IMG/VR virus record: IMGVR_UViG_3300037421_000101
Coordinates: 1-30,713 of that record
DNA from: a virus
Reading direction: 5' to 3' (one strand)
Length of the DNA: 30,713 bases
This document shows positions 19,981 through 27,172 of the stretch, piece by piece. Position numbers and translations under genes: made by a program. The notes beneath the pieces are model-generated. The model was not told where the DNA came from. It saw nothing but the letters and a program-made list of their open reading frames with translations, and searched no databases. The number at the start of each line of letters is the position of its first letter. The first letter of the stretch is position 1.

Positions 19981-19987
19981 TGCCTGC

Positions 19988-20257
19988 ATGACACAGGCAA
20001 CGGACGCCGTCGAGCTGCGCCTCGCGGAACTGCTGCGCGCCGGGCAGCTCCCGCCGGTCGCCGAACGGCGCCGTATCCGCATCCAGTCAGGCGCCTCGCT
20101 GCGCCGCATGGGCGAGGAACTCGGCGTCACCGCGACGGCGGTCCACCGCTGGGAGAAGGGCATCGACTGCCCGACGCTCGAGAACGCCGTCAGGTACCGG
20201 CTGCTGCTCGACCAGCTCGCCGCCCTCATCGATGACGACGGTGAGGTTGCGTCATGA
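19988..20257 (+). CDS. XRE-type regulator (Cro-like position)
   Basis: The protein has 89 residues, with a helix-turn-helix at about 30-60 (RIRIQSGASLRRMGEELGVTATAVHRWEKG) and an acidic end. It is translated from an apparently leaderless mRNA and heads the rightward operon. By position it matches Cro or an early activator opposing the repressor at 19450-19848. The stop shares ATGA with the next gene. Confidence 0.78.
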   Translation: MTQATDAVELRLAELLRAGQLPPVAERRRIRIQSGASLRRMGEELGVTATAVHRWEKGIDCPTLENAVRYRLLLDQLAALIDDDGEVAS

Positions 20258-20451
20258 CCGCGCCGAAGGCTGTCCGGCACCTGTCCCCGGCCGAGCTCTC
20301 AGAGCGGCTCGGCGTCCCCGCCGAGACCCTCAAGCGGTGGCGCCGCACCGGCGCCGGCCCCCGGTTCCTCCGCGTCGGCAGGCACATCCGCTACCGGACC
20401 GCAGACGTCGAGGCGTGGGAGAAAACCCGCCTCGTCACCACAGCCGCATAG
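20254..20451 (+). CDS. excisionase-like HTH_17 protein
   Basis: The protein has 65 residues with a MerR/excisionase-type winged helix: LSPAELSERLGVPAETLKRW...GPRFLRVGRHIRYRTADVEAW. The family bends DNA at attP or acts as a small regulator. It is coupled (ATGA) to the Cro-like gene. It is one of two such proteins here (the other at 20974), and which one is the excisionase is not decidable. Confidence 0.75.
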   Translation: MTAPKAVRHLSPAELSERLGVPAETLKRWRRTGAGPRFLRVGRHIRYRTADVEAWEKTRLVTTAA

Positions 20452-20455
20452 AAGG

Positions 20456-20486
20456 GGCCCCCTGCCGCGCGCAACGGCAAGGGGCC
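20456..20486 (+). promoter_or_regulatory. long hairpin after the excisionase-like gene
   Basis: GGCCCCCTGCCG (20456-20467) pairs with CGGCAAGGGGCC (20475-20486), 11 of 12 positions, loop 7. No U-tract follows. It could attenuate or partially terminate early transcription between the regulators and the rest of the operon. Confidence 0.5.
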
Positions 20487-20543
20487 ACCCGGCGGGAGCG
20501 AGCAAGCTTTCGCCGGTCACAACGAGATTAACAGGAGCGAGCA

Positions 20544-20744
20544 GTGCAGACACATATCAACCGGAGTGTCGTCCCGGAGGGTGACCTTCCCGTCGAGGCG
20601 GTGACCGGCGAACTCGCCTGGATGATCCTCGGCGAAGTGCAGCTCTACCTGTCCCCCGGCGACGCCGACCGGCTCATCAAGGCCGCCGCCGAGGCGAAAC
20701 AGCAGATGGACACGCTGCGGGACGCCGCCGGGGTGATGACGTGA
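20544..20744 (+). CDS. hypothetical early protein
   Basis: The protein has 66 residues, starting at GTG 20544 with CAGGAGC upstream. It contains a strand-rich N-terminal half and a C-terminal helix (DADRLIKAAAEAKQQMDTLRD). Its stop overlaps the next start (GTGA). The family is not recognised. Confidence 0.65.
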   Translation: MQTHINRSVVPEGDLPVEAVTGELAWMILGEVQLYLSPGDADRLIKAAAEAKQQMDTLRDAAGVMT

Positions 20745-20977
20745 CCGGCCCGGAGCACTACCGCCTCGCCGAGGCCAAGCTGGCTGCCGCCCGCGAGATT
20801 GCATCGCCCGCGAGCGGCCACAGCGACGAGGACGCAATCAGGCTGATCGGCATGGCGCTACAGCGCGCCCAGGTCCACGCCACGCTGGCGCTCGCCGCCG
20901 CGATCGTAGACGGCCCGGCCGTCATGCGCCCGGAAGACAGGGACGACTGGGACCGCGCCACGGGACGCACGTCATGA
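20741..20977 (+). CDS. hypothetical helical protein
   Basis: The protein has 78 residues and is largely helical, with an Ala-rich core (YRLAEAKLAAAREIA and MALQRAQVHATLALAAAI). Similar small YRxAExLL...A..HA.LAlAAA proteins are frequent in Streptomyces phage early operons. The starts and stops overlap neighbours (GTGA and ATGA). Function unknown. Confidence 0.68.
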   Translation: MTGPEHYRLAEAKLAAAREIASPASGHSDEDAIRLIGMALQRAQVHATLALAAAIVDGPAVMRPEDRDDWDRATGRTS

Positions 20978-21195
20978 GCGCCGTGGCCCCCGGCATCCCC
21001 GAATACCTCACCGCCGCCGAAGTGTCCGGCCTGTACGGCGTCACCGCGAGACAGGTCTGCATCTGGGCGAGGGCCGGGAAGATCGCCGGTACGCGCACCC
21101 CCGGCGGGCGGTCCTGGCGCTTCCCCGCCGCCCAGTTCGCCGACCTCATCCGCGCCGCCGGCGGCATCCCGCCGCAGAGGGGGTCAGCGTCATGA
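20974..21195 (+). CDS. MerR/excisionase-like DNA-binding protein
   Basis: The protein has 73 residues: YLTAAEVSGLYGVTARQVCIWARAGKI...TPGGRSWRFPAAQFADLI is a complete HTH_17 winged helix like BldC or excisionases. It is coupled to both neighbours by ATGA. It could be the excisionase partner of the integrase or an early transcription regulator. Confidence 0.75.
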   Translation: MSAVAPGIPEYLTAAEVSGLYGVTARQVCIWARAGKIAGTRTPGGRSWRFPAAQFADLIRAAGGIPPQRGSAS

Positions 21196-21602
21196 GCGCC
21201 ATCACCGAGCGGGTCGCCGCCGGCGCCGCGTTCCTCGACGAGCACGACCCGGAGTGGTGGCGCGCTGAGGTCGAGCGAGCGATCATCCTGGAACGGCTGG
21301 ACCTCGCCGAGGGTGACATGTGCGTACTCGGCCAGCGCTGCCCGCTGGAAGTCCTTGCGGCCTTCATGGCTGTTCCGGTCGGCAACCTGTTGCCGGTCGA
21401 CTTCAGCGAAGGTTACGACGCCTACCTGTGCCACCTCTCGGGCATGCGTGACGCCGAGCGCGTCGACTGGGCGTGCGATCGGGGCTTCGCTCTCCTCCCC
21501 GACGCGCACTCACCCGAAGCGCTGGCCGCCATGCCCGGCAAGTGGGATGAGCTGACCACCGAGTGGAAGCGCGTCATTACCGAGAGGCGGTCAGCGTCAT
21601 GA
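21192..21602 (+). CDS. conserved actinophage hypothetical protein
   Basis: The protein has 136 residues. The pattern AAFLDEHDPEWWRAEVE...LDLAEGDMCVLGQRCPLE recurs in small actinobacterial phage proteins of unknown role. Two Cys residues (MCVLGQRC) may bind metal. It is part of the ATGA-linked early series. Confidence 0.7.
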   Translation: MSAITERVAAGAAFLDEHDPEWWRAEVERAIILERLDLAEGDMCVLGQRCPLEVLAAFMAVPVGNLLPVDFSEGYDAYLCHLSGMRDAERVDWACDRGFALLPDAHSPEALAAMPGKWDELTTEWKRVITERRSAS

Positions 21603-21817
21603 GCACCTCTCACGAGTGCCCGGCGGCAGGCTGCACGCGCAACGTCGGCCAGCACATGCTCATGTGCCGCCCGCACTGGTTCATGGTCCCGAAGCCGCTC
21701 CGCGACGACGCGTGGGGGGCGTGGGCCGGGGGGATGGGCGCAGGCTCGCCAGAACACCACGATGCCATCATGGCCGCCATTGAGGCTGTCAACGCGAAAC
21801 TGGCGGCCAAGCCATGA
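21599..21817 (+). CDS. small zinc-binding-like protein
   Basis: The protein has 72 residues from ATG 21599, chosen for the ATGA overlap. CPAAGC...MCRPHWFMVPKPL is a Cys4/His-type motif seen in many Streptomyces phage early proteins, and the rest is helical. Function unknown. Confidence 0.7.
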   Translation: MSTSHECPAAGCTRNVGQHMLMCRPHWFMVPKPLRDDAWGAWAGGMGAGSPEHHDAIMAAIEAVNAKLAAKP

Positions 21818-22110
21818 GCGTCCTGGCCAGGATTCCCGTCCTCGGGCTGCTCGCCGCCCACCCCGGCAGCCGCGCCGACCCTGACCGCAAGCTCCGTGCG
21901 CGCCCAGCTGCGGACGACGCGCGCACGGACGGGCCGCCCCCCGATCCCGCAACGGGGGCGGCCCGCTACCCGCCGGGCGGCGTCCTGCTCGGCGGCCAGC
22001 CCAGGCGCCCCGGATCCGCCGGGCTGCCCGCGAGAGACCCCGACGTGCTGGCGCGCATGCACCGCAGGCTGGGACTGCCGCGCGAGACGGAGACGGAGGC
22101 GGCGTCATGA
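21814..22110 (+). CDS. hypothetical, Pro/Arg-rich protein
   Basis: The protein has 98 residues. It has a short hydrophobic start (MSVLARIPVLGLLAAHPGS), a low-complexity Pro/Arg/Gly middle and a final helix (DPDVLARMHRRLGLP). ATGA overlaps on both sides support it. No family recognised. Confidence 0.6.
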   Translation: MSVLARIPVLGLLAAHPGSRADPDRKLRARPAADDARTDGPPPDPATGAARYPPGGVLLGGQPRRPGSAGLPARDPDVLARMHRRLGLPRETETEAAS

Positions 22111-22505
22111 GCGCCAGCCCGGCCACCGGCAACTGGGAGGACCGGGCGCTCTGCGCGGAGGTGGACCCTGAGCTGTTCTTCCCCGAAGGCCAGGGCAACC
22201 ACGGCTTTCGCGACGCCAAGCGGGTCTGCCTGGCCTGCGAGGTCCGGGCCGAATGCCTCGGCTACGCCCTGGAGCACCCCGAACTCCGCGGAGTGTGGGG
22301 CGGCCTGAGCGAGAGGGAACGGGGCGCGCGGCGGCAGCCCGCAGCAGGCGTCAGCGCCGCGCCGGCGGCCGCCCGGGACGCGCGGCCGCACGGCACCCTC
22401 ACCGCCTACCGCCGCCACTACCGGCTCGGCGAGAAGCCCTGCGAGCCGTGCAGGCAGGCCAATGCGCGGGATCTGGCAGACCGCAAGCTCAGGAGGGCCG
22501 CATGA
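22107..22505 (+). CDS. WhiB-like transcription factor with added C-terminal module
   Basis: The protein has 132 residues. The WhiB signature is complete: Cys16, Cys41, Cys44 and Cys50 for the 4Fe-4S cluster, and GVWGG at about 62-66. A second part follows (HGTLTAYRRHYRLGEKPCEPCRQAN), a short CxxC module common in actinophage proteins but not part of normal WhiB. WhiB proteins bind the primary sigma factor; phage copies can repress host whiB genes and alter cell division and superinfection. ATGA couples it to both neighbours. Confidence 0.9.
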   Translation: MSASPATGNWEDRALCAEVDPELFFPEGQGNHGFRDAKRVCLACEVRAECLGYALEHPELRGVWGGLSERERGARRQPAAGVSAAPAAARDARPHGTLTAYRRHYRLGEKPCEPCRQANARDLADRKLRRAA

Positions 22506-22786
22506 TCCTGCTCCGCATCCTCGCCGCCGCCATCAGCTGGGGTGTCCGCATCTACCTCAGCCTCACCCTCCTCATCGTGGTGGTCCTCATCGCCGTGCCC
22601 GTCGCCGGGCACCTGCGGCGGCTGTGGCGCTGCGACCCGTGCCACGGCAAGCCCGGCAAGTGCACCTGCAAGTCCAAGGCCAGGTGCAGGCACCCGCTGT
22701 GCGGCGCCGCCGACACCGGCGTCAGCAACGCGGAGTTCAGCCGCGAGCTGCGGGCACTGCTCGACAAGGACGGCGGCCAGCGGTGA
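22502..22786 (+). CDS. membrane protein with Cys-rich cytoplasmic part
   Basis: The protein has 94 residues. One long hydrophobic segment (about 5-37) precedes CDPCHGKPGKCTC...CRHPLC and a terminal helix. The plan, membrane anchor plus Cys cluster, resembles the protein at 12502-12696. The start shares ATGA with the WhiB gene and the stop shares GTGA with the exonuclease gene. Function unknown. Confidence 0.65.
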   Translation: MILLRILAAAISWGVRIYLSLTLLIVVVLIAVPVAGHLRRLWRCDPCHGKPGKCTCKSKARCRHPLCGAADTGVSNAEFSRELRALLDKDGGQR

Positions 22787-23793
22787 GCGCCGTACTCGTC
22801 CCGGCCAGCAGCGAGGCCGAATGGCTGGAAGCGCGCAGGCAGGGCATCACCGCGTCGGAGATCGCCGTCGTGCTCGGCCTGAGCCCGTACAGCTCGCCGT
22901 ACAAGCTGTACCACCAGAAGCTGGGCATCCTGCCAGCCGACGGCGACAGCCCGGCGATGGAGCGCGGGCGCGTGCTGGAGCCGTATGTCGTGGGGAAGTT
23001 CGCCGCGGCGCACCCGGATTTCATCGTCGACGGCGACGGGCGCGAGCTGTTTGCCCACCCCGAGCGCGCATGGCAGATGGCGACGCCCGACCGCCTGCTG
23101 TTCACCGATCAGACGCCGCCCGGCATAGAAGAGCCGTTCCTCACCCTCGGGTCGGCCGGCCTGCTGGAGACCAAGACAGCCTCCGACATGAGCGAGTGGG
23201 GCGAGCCGGGCACCGGCGAGATACCCGTCCACTACCGCGCCCAGGTGCTGTGGCAGATGGACGTCATGGGCGTCGCCGCTGTCTGGGTCGCCTGCCTGGA
23301 CGTTCCCCGGTGGGAAGTGCGCGAGTACGTCATCGAGCATGACCCGTACGTCCCGCTTGGCTACGACGTCACGCACACGATCGACGCCACGGGCGGCATC
23401 TGCGACCTGTGCGCCGACATCCTCATGATGCGCGTAGCCGCGCTGGAGTTCCTCGATCGGATCGAGCGCCAGGACGCACCCGACGTCGACTGGCGTCCCG
23501 CCACCATCGGCGCGCTGAAGGCCCTCCACCCGTCAGTCACCGACGAAGACGTCTTCGTCGGCTCGCAGGTAGCCCGGCGGTACCGCGCCGCCGCCCGCAA
23601 CCACAAGCACTGGGAACAGCGCAAGAGGCTCTACGAAGCGCAGCTGCGCCAGCAGATGGGCTCCGCGCGCCGCGCATGGTCCGGCGGCGAGGTCATCGCC
23701 CGCCGCGACGTCTTCGAGCAGCGCGAGTACGTCCGGAAGGCAACGACCGTCGACAAGCTCGTGCCCGTATACCCCAAGGAGAAGCAGTCATGA
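22783..23793 (+). CDS. YqaJ-family viral recombinase exonuclease
   Basis: The protein has 336 residues from GTG 22783. Motifs match lambda-exonuclease-like YqaJ proteins: GITASEIAVVLGLSPYSSPYKLY, MERGRVLEPYV (Glu66), TPDRLL (Asp103), LLETKTAS (Glu129, Lys131) and VHYRAQVLWQMD. These residues form the PD-(D/E)xK active site that resects double-stranded DNA 5' ends. It is paired with RecT downstream (ATGA), giving a single-strand annealing recombination system for phage DNA repair, concatemer formation and gene exchange. Confidence 0.9.
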   Translation: MSAVLVPASSEAEWLEARRQGITASEIAVVLGLSPYSSPYKLYHQKLGILPADGDSPAMERGRVLEPYVVGKFAAAHPDFIVDGDGRELFAHPERAWQMATPDRLLFTDQTPPGIEEPFLTLGSAGLLETKTASDMSEWGEPGTGEIPVHYRAQVLWQMDVMGVAAVWVACLDVPRWEVREYVIEHDPYVPLGYDVTHTIDATGGICDLCADILMMRVAALEFLDRIERQDAPDVDWRPATIGALKALHPSVTDEDVFVGSQVARRYRAAARNHKHWEQRKRLYEAQLRQQMGSARRAWSGGEVIARRDVFEQREYVRKATTVDKLVPVYPKEKQS

Positions 23794-24896
23794 CCGCCCA
23801 GACCGTCAGCAGCGCCGTCGCCCAGCGCGACAGCGGCCCCGCCGAGATGGTGCGCCAGTCCCGCGACTGGTTCCGCACTGTCGTCCCCTCCCACATCGAC
23901 GCCAACGCGTTCGTCGCCCTGGCCATCGCCAACCTGCGGAAGAACCCGGCGCTCGCCGCCGCGGCGCAGCGGAACCCGGCCTCGTTCATGGCATCCCTGT
24001 CCGAATGCGCCCGCCTCGGCCTGGTACCCGGCGACACCTACCACCTGGTGCCGTTCGGGAATGAGATCACCGGCATCATCGACTACACCGGCGAGATCGA
24101 GCTGATCTACCGAGCCGGGGCCGTCTCATCGGTCAAGGCCGAGATCGTCTACCGCAACGACGACTTCCGCTACACGACGGACATGGACCGCCCCGAGCAC
24201 GCGCCCGACTGGTTCGGCGACCGCGGCGAGCTGATCGGCGCCTACGCCTACGCCGTGATGAAGGACGGCGCAACCTCCAAGGTCGTCGTCTACTCCAAGG
24301 CCGAGATCGACAAGGTGCGCGACTCCGGCAACGGCGCGAAGAACCCGGCGTGGAAGACCTGGTATGACCGGATGGCGCTGAAGACCGTCATCCACCGGCT
24401 TGAGCATTTCGTGCCGACGTCGGCCGAATACCGGCGCGAGCAGCTCCGGGCGGCGGCCGAGATCAGCCAGCAGGTCAACAGCACGGCCCCTGTCCCTGCC
24501 GCGCCTGCCGCAGCGGCAGGGATCGTCGATGCCGAGCTCATCGACGACACCCCAGACGCCTCGCCCGCGGGCGGGCAGCCGACCCCCGATGCTGCCCGAT
24601 CCGTGCCGACACCGGAACCCGCGGGCGAGGCCCCACGTCCCGCAGCGAAGATCACCAGCGGGCAGGTGAAGCTGCTCGACGGGCACCGCCAGCGTCTCTG
24701 CGACGACAGCGCCGAGGACTGGGATCAGTGGCTCGCCGACCTCGCGAAGCTCGCGGGACTGGAGACGCCCATCGCCGCGCCCGCTGAGCTGACCCAGGCC
24801 GAGGCGAAGCGGGCGATCGACCAGCTGAAAGGACTGGGCGATGCGAAGGCGCTGCGGCGGCTGCTGGACACCGGCGAGGTGCGCCATGGCGAGTGA
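23790..24896 (+). CDS. recT: RecT single-strand annealing protein
   Basis: The protein has 368 residues. The RecT core spans about residues 20-235 (SHIDANAFVALAIANLRKNP, LGLVPGDTYHLVPFGNEITG, KNPAWKTWYDRMALKTVIHRL). It is longer than classical RecT (269 residues) because of a Pro/Ala linker and a C-terminal helical domain (about 290-368, ITSGQVKLLDGHRQRLC...). It anneals complementary strands exposed by the YqaJ exonuclease. The C-terminal addition may bind host single-strand binding protein; that is inference. Confidence 0.93.
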   Translation: MTAQTVSSAVAQRDSGPAEMVRQSRDWFRTVVPSHIDANAFVALAIANLRKNPALAAAAQRNPASFMASLSECARLGLVPGDTYHLVPFGNEITGIIDYTGEIELIYRAGAVSSVKAEIVYRNDDFRYTTDMDRPEHAPDWFGDRGELIGAYAYAVMKDGATSKVVVYSKAEIDKVRDSGNGAKNPAWKTWYDRMALKTVIHRLEHFVPTSAEYRREQLRAAAEISQQVNSTAPVPAAPAAAAGIVDAELIDDTPDASPAGGQPTPDAARSVPTPEPAGEAPRPAAKITSGQVKLLDGHRQRLCDDSAEDWDQWLADLAKLAGLETPIAAPAELTQAEAKRAIDQLKGLGDAKALRRLLDTGEVRHGE

Positions 24897-25113
24897 CCCA
24901 GCAGAGCTGCTCGAGGCGATCGACGACGCCAGGATCATCGACGTCATCACGGACCCGGCGGGCGACTGGATCAAGGTCGGGGTGATCAGGCACGCGGTGC
25001 TCATCGGCATCAGCGGCTCGCCCGTGATCCTCGACACCCCCGAGCGGCGCGACCGGTTCATGAAGGCGTACGCCGAGGCCGAGCGCCAGGCCGAGGCGGC
25101 GGGAGATGGGTAG
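24886..25113 (+). CDS. hypothetical early protein
   Basis: The protein has 75 residues from ATG 24886 (GAGGTG upstream), overlapping RecT by 11 bases. ELLEAIDDARIIDVITDPAG...GVIRHAVLIGISG...DTPERRDRF is a compact alpha/beta pattern. Function unknown. Confidence 0.65.
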   Translation: MASDPAELLEAIDDARIIDVITDPAGDWIKVGVIRHAVLIGISGSPVILDTPERRDRFMKAYAEAERQAEAAGDG

Positions 25114-25153
25114 GCCAGCGCTGCCGCGCGAGCACGGCACGACGGACGACTAG
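25106..25153 (+). CDS. 15-residue peptide or gene remnant
   Basis: The reading MGRPALPREHGTTDD stops abruptly at TAG. The phrase xPxEHGT is how several actinophage CxxC-module proteins begin (compare the HGT at the WhiB C-terminal part), so this may be a truncated relic. It is weakly supported. Confidence 0.2.
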   Translation: MGRPALPREHGTTDD

Positions 25154-25171
25154 GGAGACAAGGACACGTGG

Positions 25172-25939
25172 ATGACGGCAGGCGCAGTCCGGTGGGCGTG
25201 GGCGAATTCCCGCGCGTCGAATGGCTCGCTGATCGTCATGCTCGCTATTGCGGATGAATGCGGAGAGGGTGAATTCACGGAAATGAGCATCGCCGCCCTG
25301 ACACGGAAATGCCGTCTTTCCGACCGCGCCGTCCGCATGGCCGTGAAGGAGCTTGAGGCGCTCGGGGAGCTGTCCGTGGAGCCGCACCGGGGCGGTCTCA
25401 GCCGCTACGCACCCCGGCAGATTCTGCCGGACCACCCCGGCAGAATCTGCACCCCGGCAGAATCTGCACCCCGGCAAAATCTGCCGGACCACCCGAGAGA
25501 ACCGCAGGTCAGCGGCACCCCGGCAGATTCTGCCGGACCTCAAATCTCCGACATGTATGTAAGTAGTACAGGTAGTAAACGGGCTGAGGTTAAAGACGTG
25601 CCGGCAAAGCCGCCACGCGCCGACGTCGACCGCCTCTGCGAGCATCTCGCCGACCGCATCACCGCCAACGGCTCACGCCGCCCGTCGGTAACCGCGAAAT
25701 GGCGCGACGCCGCGCGGCTGCTGCTCGACAAAGACGGCATGACCGAGCAGCAAGTGCACGCCGCGATCGACTGGAGCCAGGACAGCGAATTCTGGCGGGC
25801 CAACATCCTCTCGATGCCGAAATTGCGCGAGAAATACGACCAGCTAAGGCAGCAGGCAAAGCGGAAGCCGGGACAGAACGGCGGCGACCGCAAGATAGGC
25901 ATCATCGCCGGATTCATAGAGAGGGCCGGGAATGAATAA
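25172..25939 (+). CDS. replication initiator with origin inside the gene
   Basis: The protein has 255 residues. Residues 1-75 form a winged helix-turn-helix of the replication-initiator type (SLIVMLAIADECGEGEFTEMSIAALTRKCRLSDRAVRMAVKELEALGEL). Residues 81-125 are low-complexity and encoded by five DNA iterons. The C-terminal half (about 150-240) is helical (ADVDRLCEHLADRITANG...EQQVHAAIDWSQDSEFWR), as in helicase-recruiting domains. This is the organisation of lambda O: N-terminal origin binding, origin DNA within the gene, C-terminal partner domain. The next gene overlaps by 8 bases and may be the loader. Confidence 0.8.
   Translation: MTAGAVRWAWANSRASNGSLIVMLAIADECGEGEFTEMSIAALTRKCRLSDRAVRMAVKELEALGELSVEPHRGGLSRYAPRQILPDHPGRICTPAESAPRQNLPDHPREPQVSGTPADSAGPQISDMYVSSTGSKRAEVKDVPAKPPRADVDRLCEHLADRITANGSRRPSVTAKWRDAARLLLDKDGMTEQQVHAAIDWSQDSEFWRANILSMPKLREKYDQLRQQAKRKPGQNGGDRKIGIIAGFIERAGNE
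25412..25536 (+). other. candidate replication origin: five iterons
   Basis: Five copies of a CCCCGGCAGAATCTGC-type unit lie at 25412-25430, 25435-25450, 25452-25467, 25469-25487 and 25518-25536. Copies 1 and 5 extend to the perfect palindrome CCGGCAGATTCTGCCGG; copy 4 has CAAAATC; copies 2 and 3 lack the final CGG. They lie in the linker region of the initiator gene. Lower-GC sequence follows (25540-25600), a possible melting region. Confidence 0.82.
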
Positions 25940-26351
25940 GCGGGAAACCGGGCTGCTGCTCGCCTACGTCATCGGAGCCTGCCCTCAGCAGCAGGTGAAT
26001 GACCTGACGCCGGACGCGTGGCACGACATTCTCGGCCACCTCGAATACGCCGAATGCCGCGAAGCCGCCCGCGCCGTCGCTGCAAGGCAGCCGTTCGTCG
26101 CGCCAGCCGAGATCATCCGCGAGATCGCCGACCGGCGATGCGCGGAAAAGCCGCAGTCCGCCGCCTGCCGCGGAGGCGACTGCCGGGGCTGCCAGGTGTC
26201 GTGGTGCTGCCACACCTGCCATCCGCGCGCCGTTGACTACCTTGCCGGGCCGCAGCAGCCGCATAAGCCGGCGCTGCCGCCGCGCGAGGCCAGCGCGCCC
26301 GTGCAGCTCGCCAACGCGATGAAGGCGATCGGCAGGAGCCCGGACCCGTGA
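25932..26351 (+). CDS. possible helicase loader, Cys-rich C-terminus
   Basis: The protein has 139 residues. The first 70 (ETGLLLAYVIGACPQQQVND...WHDILGHLEYAECREAARAV...FVAPAEIIREI) resemble the short helical proteins found after phage initiators and annotated as loaders of the replicative helicase (G39P-like). A Cys-rich part follows (CRGGDCRGCQVSWCCHTCHP), which is unusual. Position right after the initiator supports the role; the sequence alone does not prove it. The stop overlaps the next start (GTGA). Confidence 0.5.
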   Translation: MNKRETGLLLAYVIGACPQQQVNDLTPDAWHDILGHLEYAECREAARAVAARQPFVAPAEIIREIADRRCAEKPQSAACRGGDCRGCQVSWCCHTCHPRAVDYLAGPQQPHKPALPPREASAPVQLANAMKAIGRSPDP

Positions 26352-26695
26352 CGGACACCGCCCTCGCCTGCTTCCGCTGCGGCGGGCACGGCCACTGGGC
26401 CGAATCCGAAACCTGCCCCTGGCTGAGAAAAGCAGGCAGCACGAGGGAGCATGGCCCGGATAGACAGCCTGCGAATGCGATTCCTCGAATGGCAGATAAC
26501 GCCGCACCAGAAGCAAGAATTCATCCGGCACGAAAACGAGTTGTGGAGGAAAAGATGAACTTCGCCGACGGCAATTCAATGAACCTGGGCGCCGGCAGCA
26601 GCTACGGCACCAACAGCCACGGCGTCCAGTCCCCCGACGGCAGGCTTCCCGCCTCGGCGGCGTGGCTGTTCACCGTCCTGGTCTGGAGGATCTGA
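26348..26695 (+). CDS. zinc-knuckle protein with in-frame internal start
   Basis: The full reading has 115 residues. It starts with CFRCGGHGHWAESETC, a CCHC-type zinc knuckle that could bind single-stranded nucleic acid. The middle (residues 35-69) has poor third-position GC, and a second gene reads through it in another frame (26451-26558). An in-frame ATG at 26555 with GGAGGAAAAG upstream could give a separate 46-residue Gly/Ser-rich product (MNFADGNSMNLGAGSSYGTN...). Two or three products may be made from this locus. Confidence 0.55.
   Translation: MTDTALACFRCGGHGHWAESETCPWLRKAGSTREHGPDRQPANAIPRMADNAAPEARIHPARKRVVEEKMNFADGNSMNLGAGSSYGTNSHGVQSPDGRLPASAAWLFTVLVWRI
26451..26558 (+). CDS. nested 35-residue helical protein
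   Basis: ATG 26451 (AGGGAG upstream) to TGA 26556-26558, reading MARIDSLRMRFLEWQITPHQ and ending ENELWRKR. The peptide is a charged helix. Its codons end in G or C about 70 percent of the time against about 40 percent in the overlapping frame, so this frame looks like the selected one. Its stop shares ATGA with the internal start at 26555. Confidence 0.5.
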   Translation: MARIDSLRMRFLEWQITPHQKQEFIRHENELWRKR

Positions 26696-27171
26696 TGAGC
26701 GGGAAAACAGACGGGCAGCTTGCCTACGAGGCGTTCTACACCGCATTCGGCGGCACCGTGCCCGACTGGCCGCCGATCGGCATGGAGGGCGGACGCGAAG
26801 CCTGGGAAGCCGCCGCAGCCGCAGGCGCCGACAGTGCGCGCGAGCGGATGGCGGAACTGGTCAGCGAGGTGGGCGAGCTGCGCGCCCTGCACAAGGAGGC
26901 TCACGTCGCCCTGGACAACATGCTGGCGCAGCGCGACCAGCTTGAGCGGGAAAGCCGCGCGGCACGCAACGAGTGCGACCAGCTGCGCGTCATGCTGTCC
27001 ACGCTGACCGACCGGGCCGAGGCGTCCGGCACCATCACCGAGGACGAAGCCGACGAGTACCGCGACCGGGCTGGCCTCAAGGCGTGGCAGACAGCCAACG
27101 CTGCGGCAGTCCTGGCCGGACCGGATGCCCTCGGCGACCTCCAGGCCGCCATCCCGGACAGGGACGGCTGA
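26695..27171 (+). CDS. coiled-coil early protein
   Basis: The protein has 158 residues from ATG 26695 (GGAGG upstream). The N-terminus (KTDGQLAYEAFYTAFGGTVPDW) precedes a long coiled coil (about 45-100: MAELVSEVGELRALHKEAHV, QRDQLERESRAARNECDQL). Then a region EDEADEYRDRAGLKAWQTANAAA. Proteins of this shape are common in actinophage early regions. Function unknown. Confidence 0.7.
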   Translation: MSGKTDGQLAYEAFYTAFGGTVPDWPPIGMEGGREAWEAAAAAGADSARERMAELVSEVGELRALHKEAHVALDNMLAQRDQLERESRAARNECDQLRVMLSTLTDRAEASGTITEDEADEYRDRAGLKAWQTANAAAVLAGPDALGDLQAAIPDRDG

Positions 27172-27172
27172 C

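Noticed and set aside
25412-25536. CRISPR array as explanation of the repeats in the initiator gene
   Set aside because: Units are short, palindromic, separated by 1-30 bases and lie within an intact coding frame; spacing is not that of repeat-spacer arrays.
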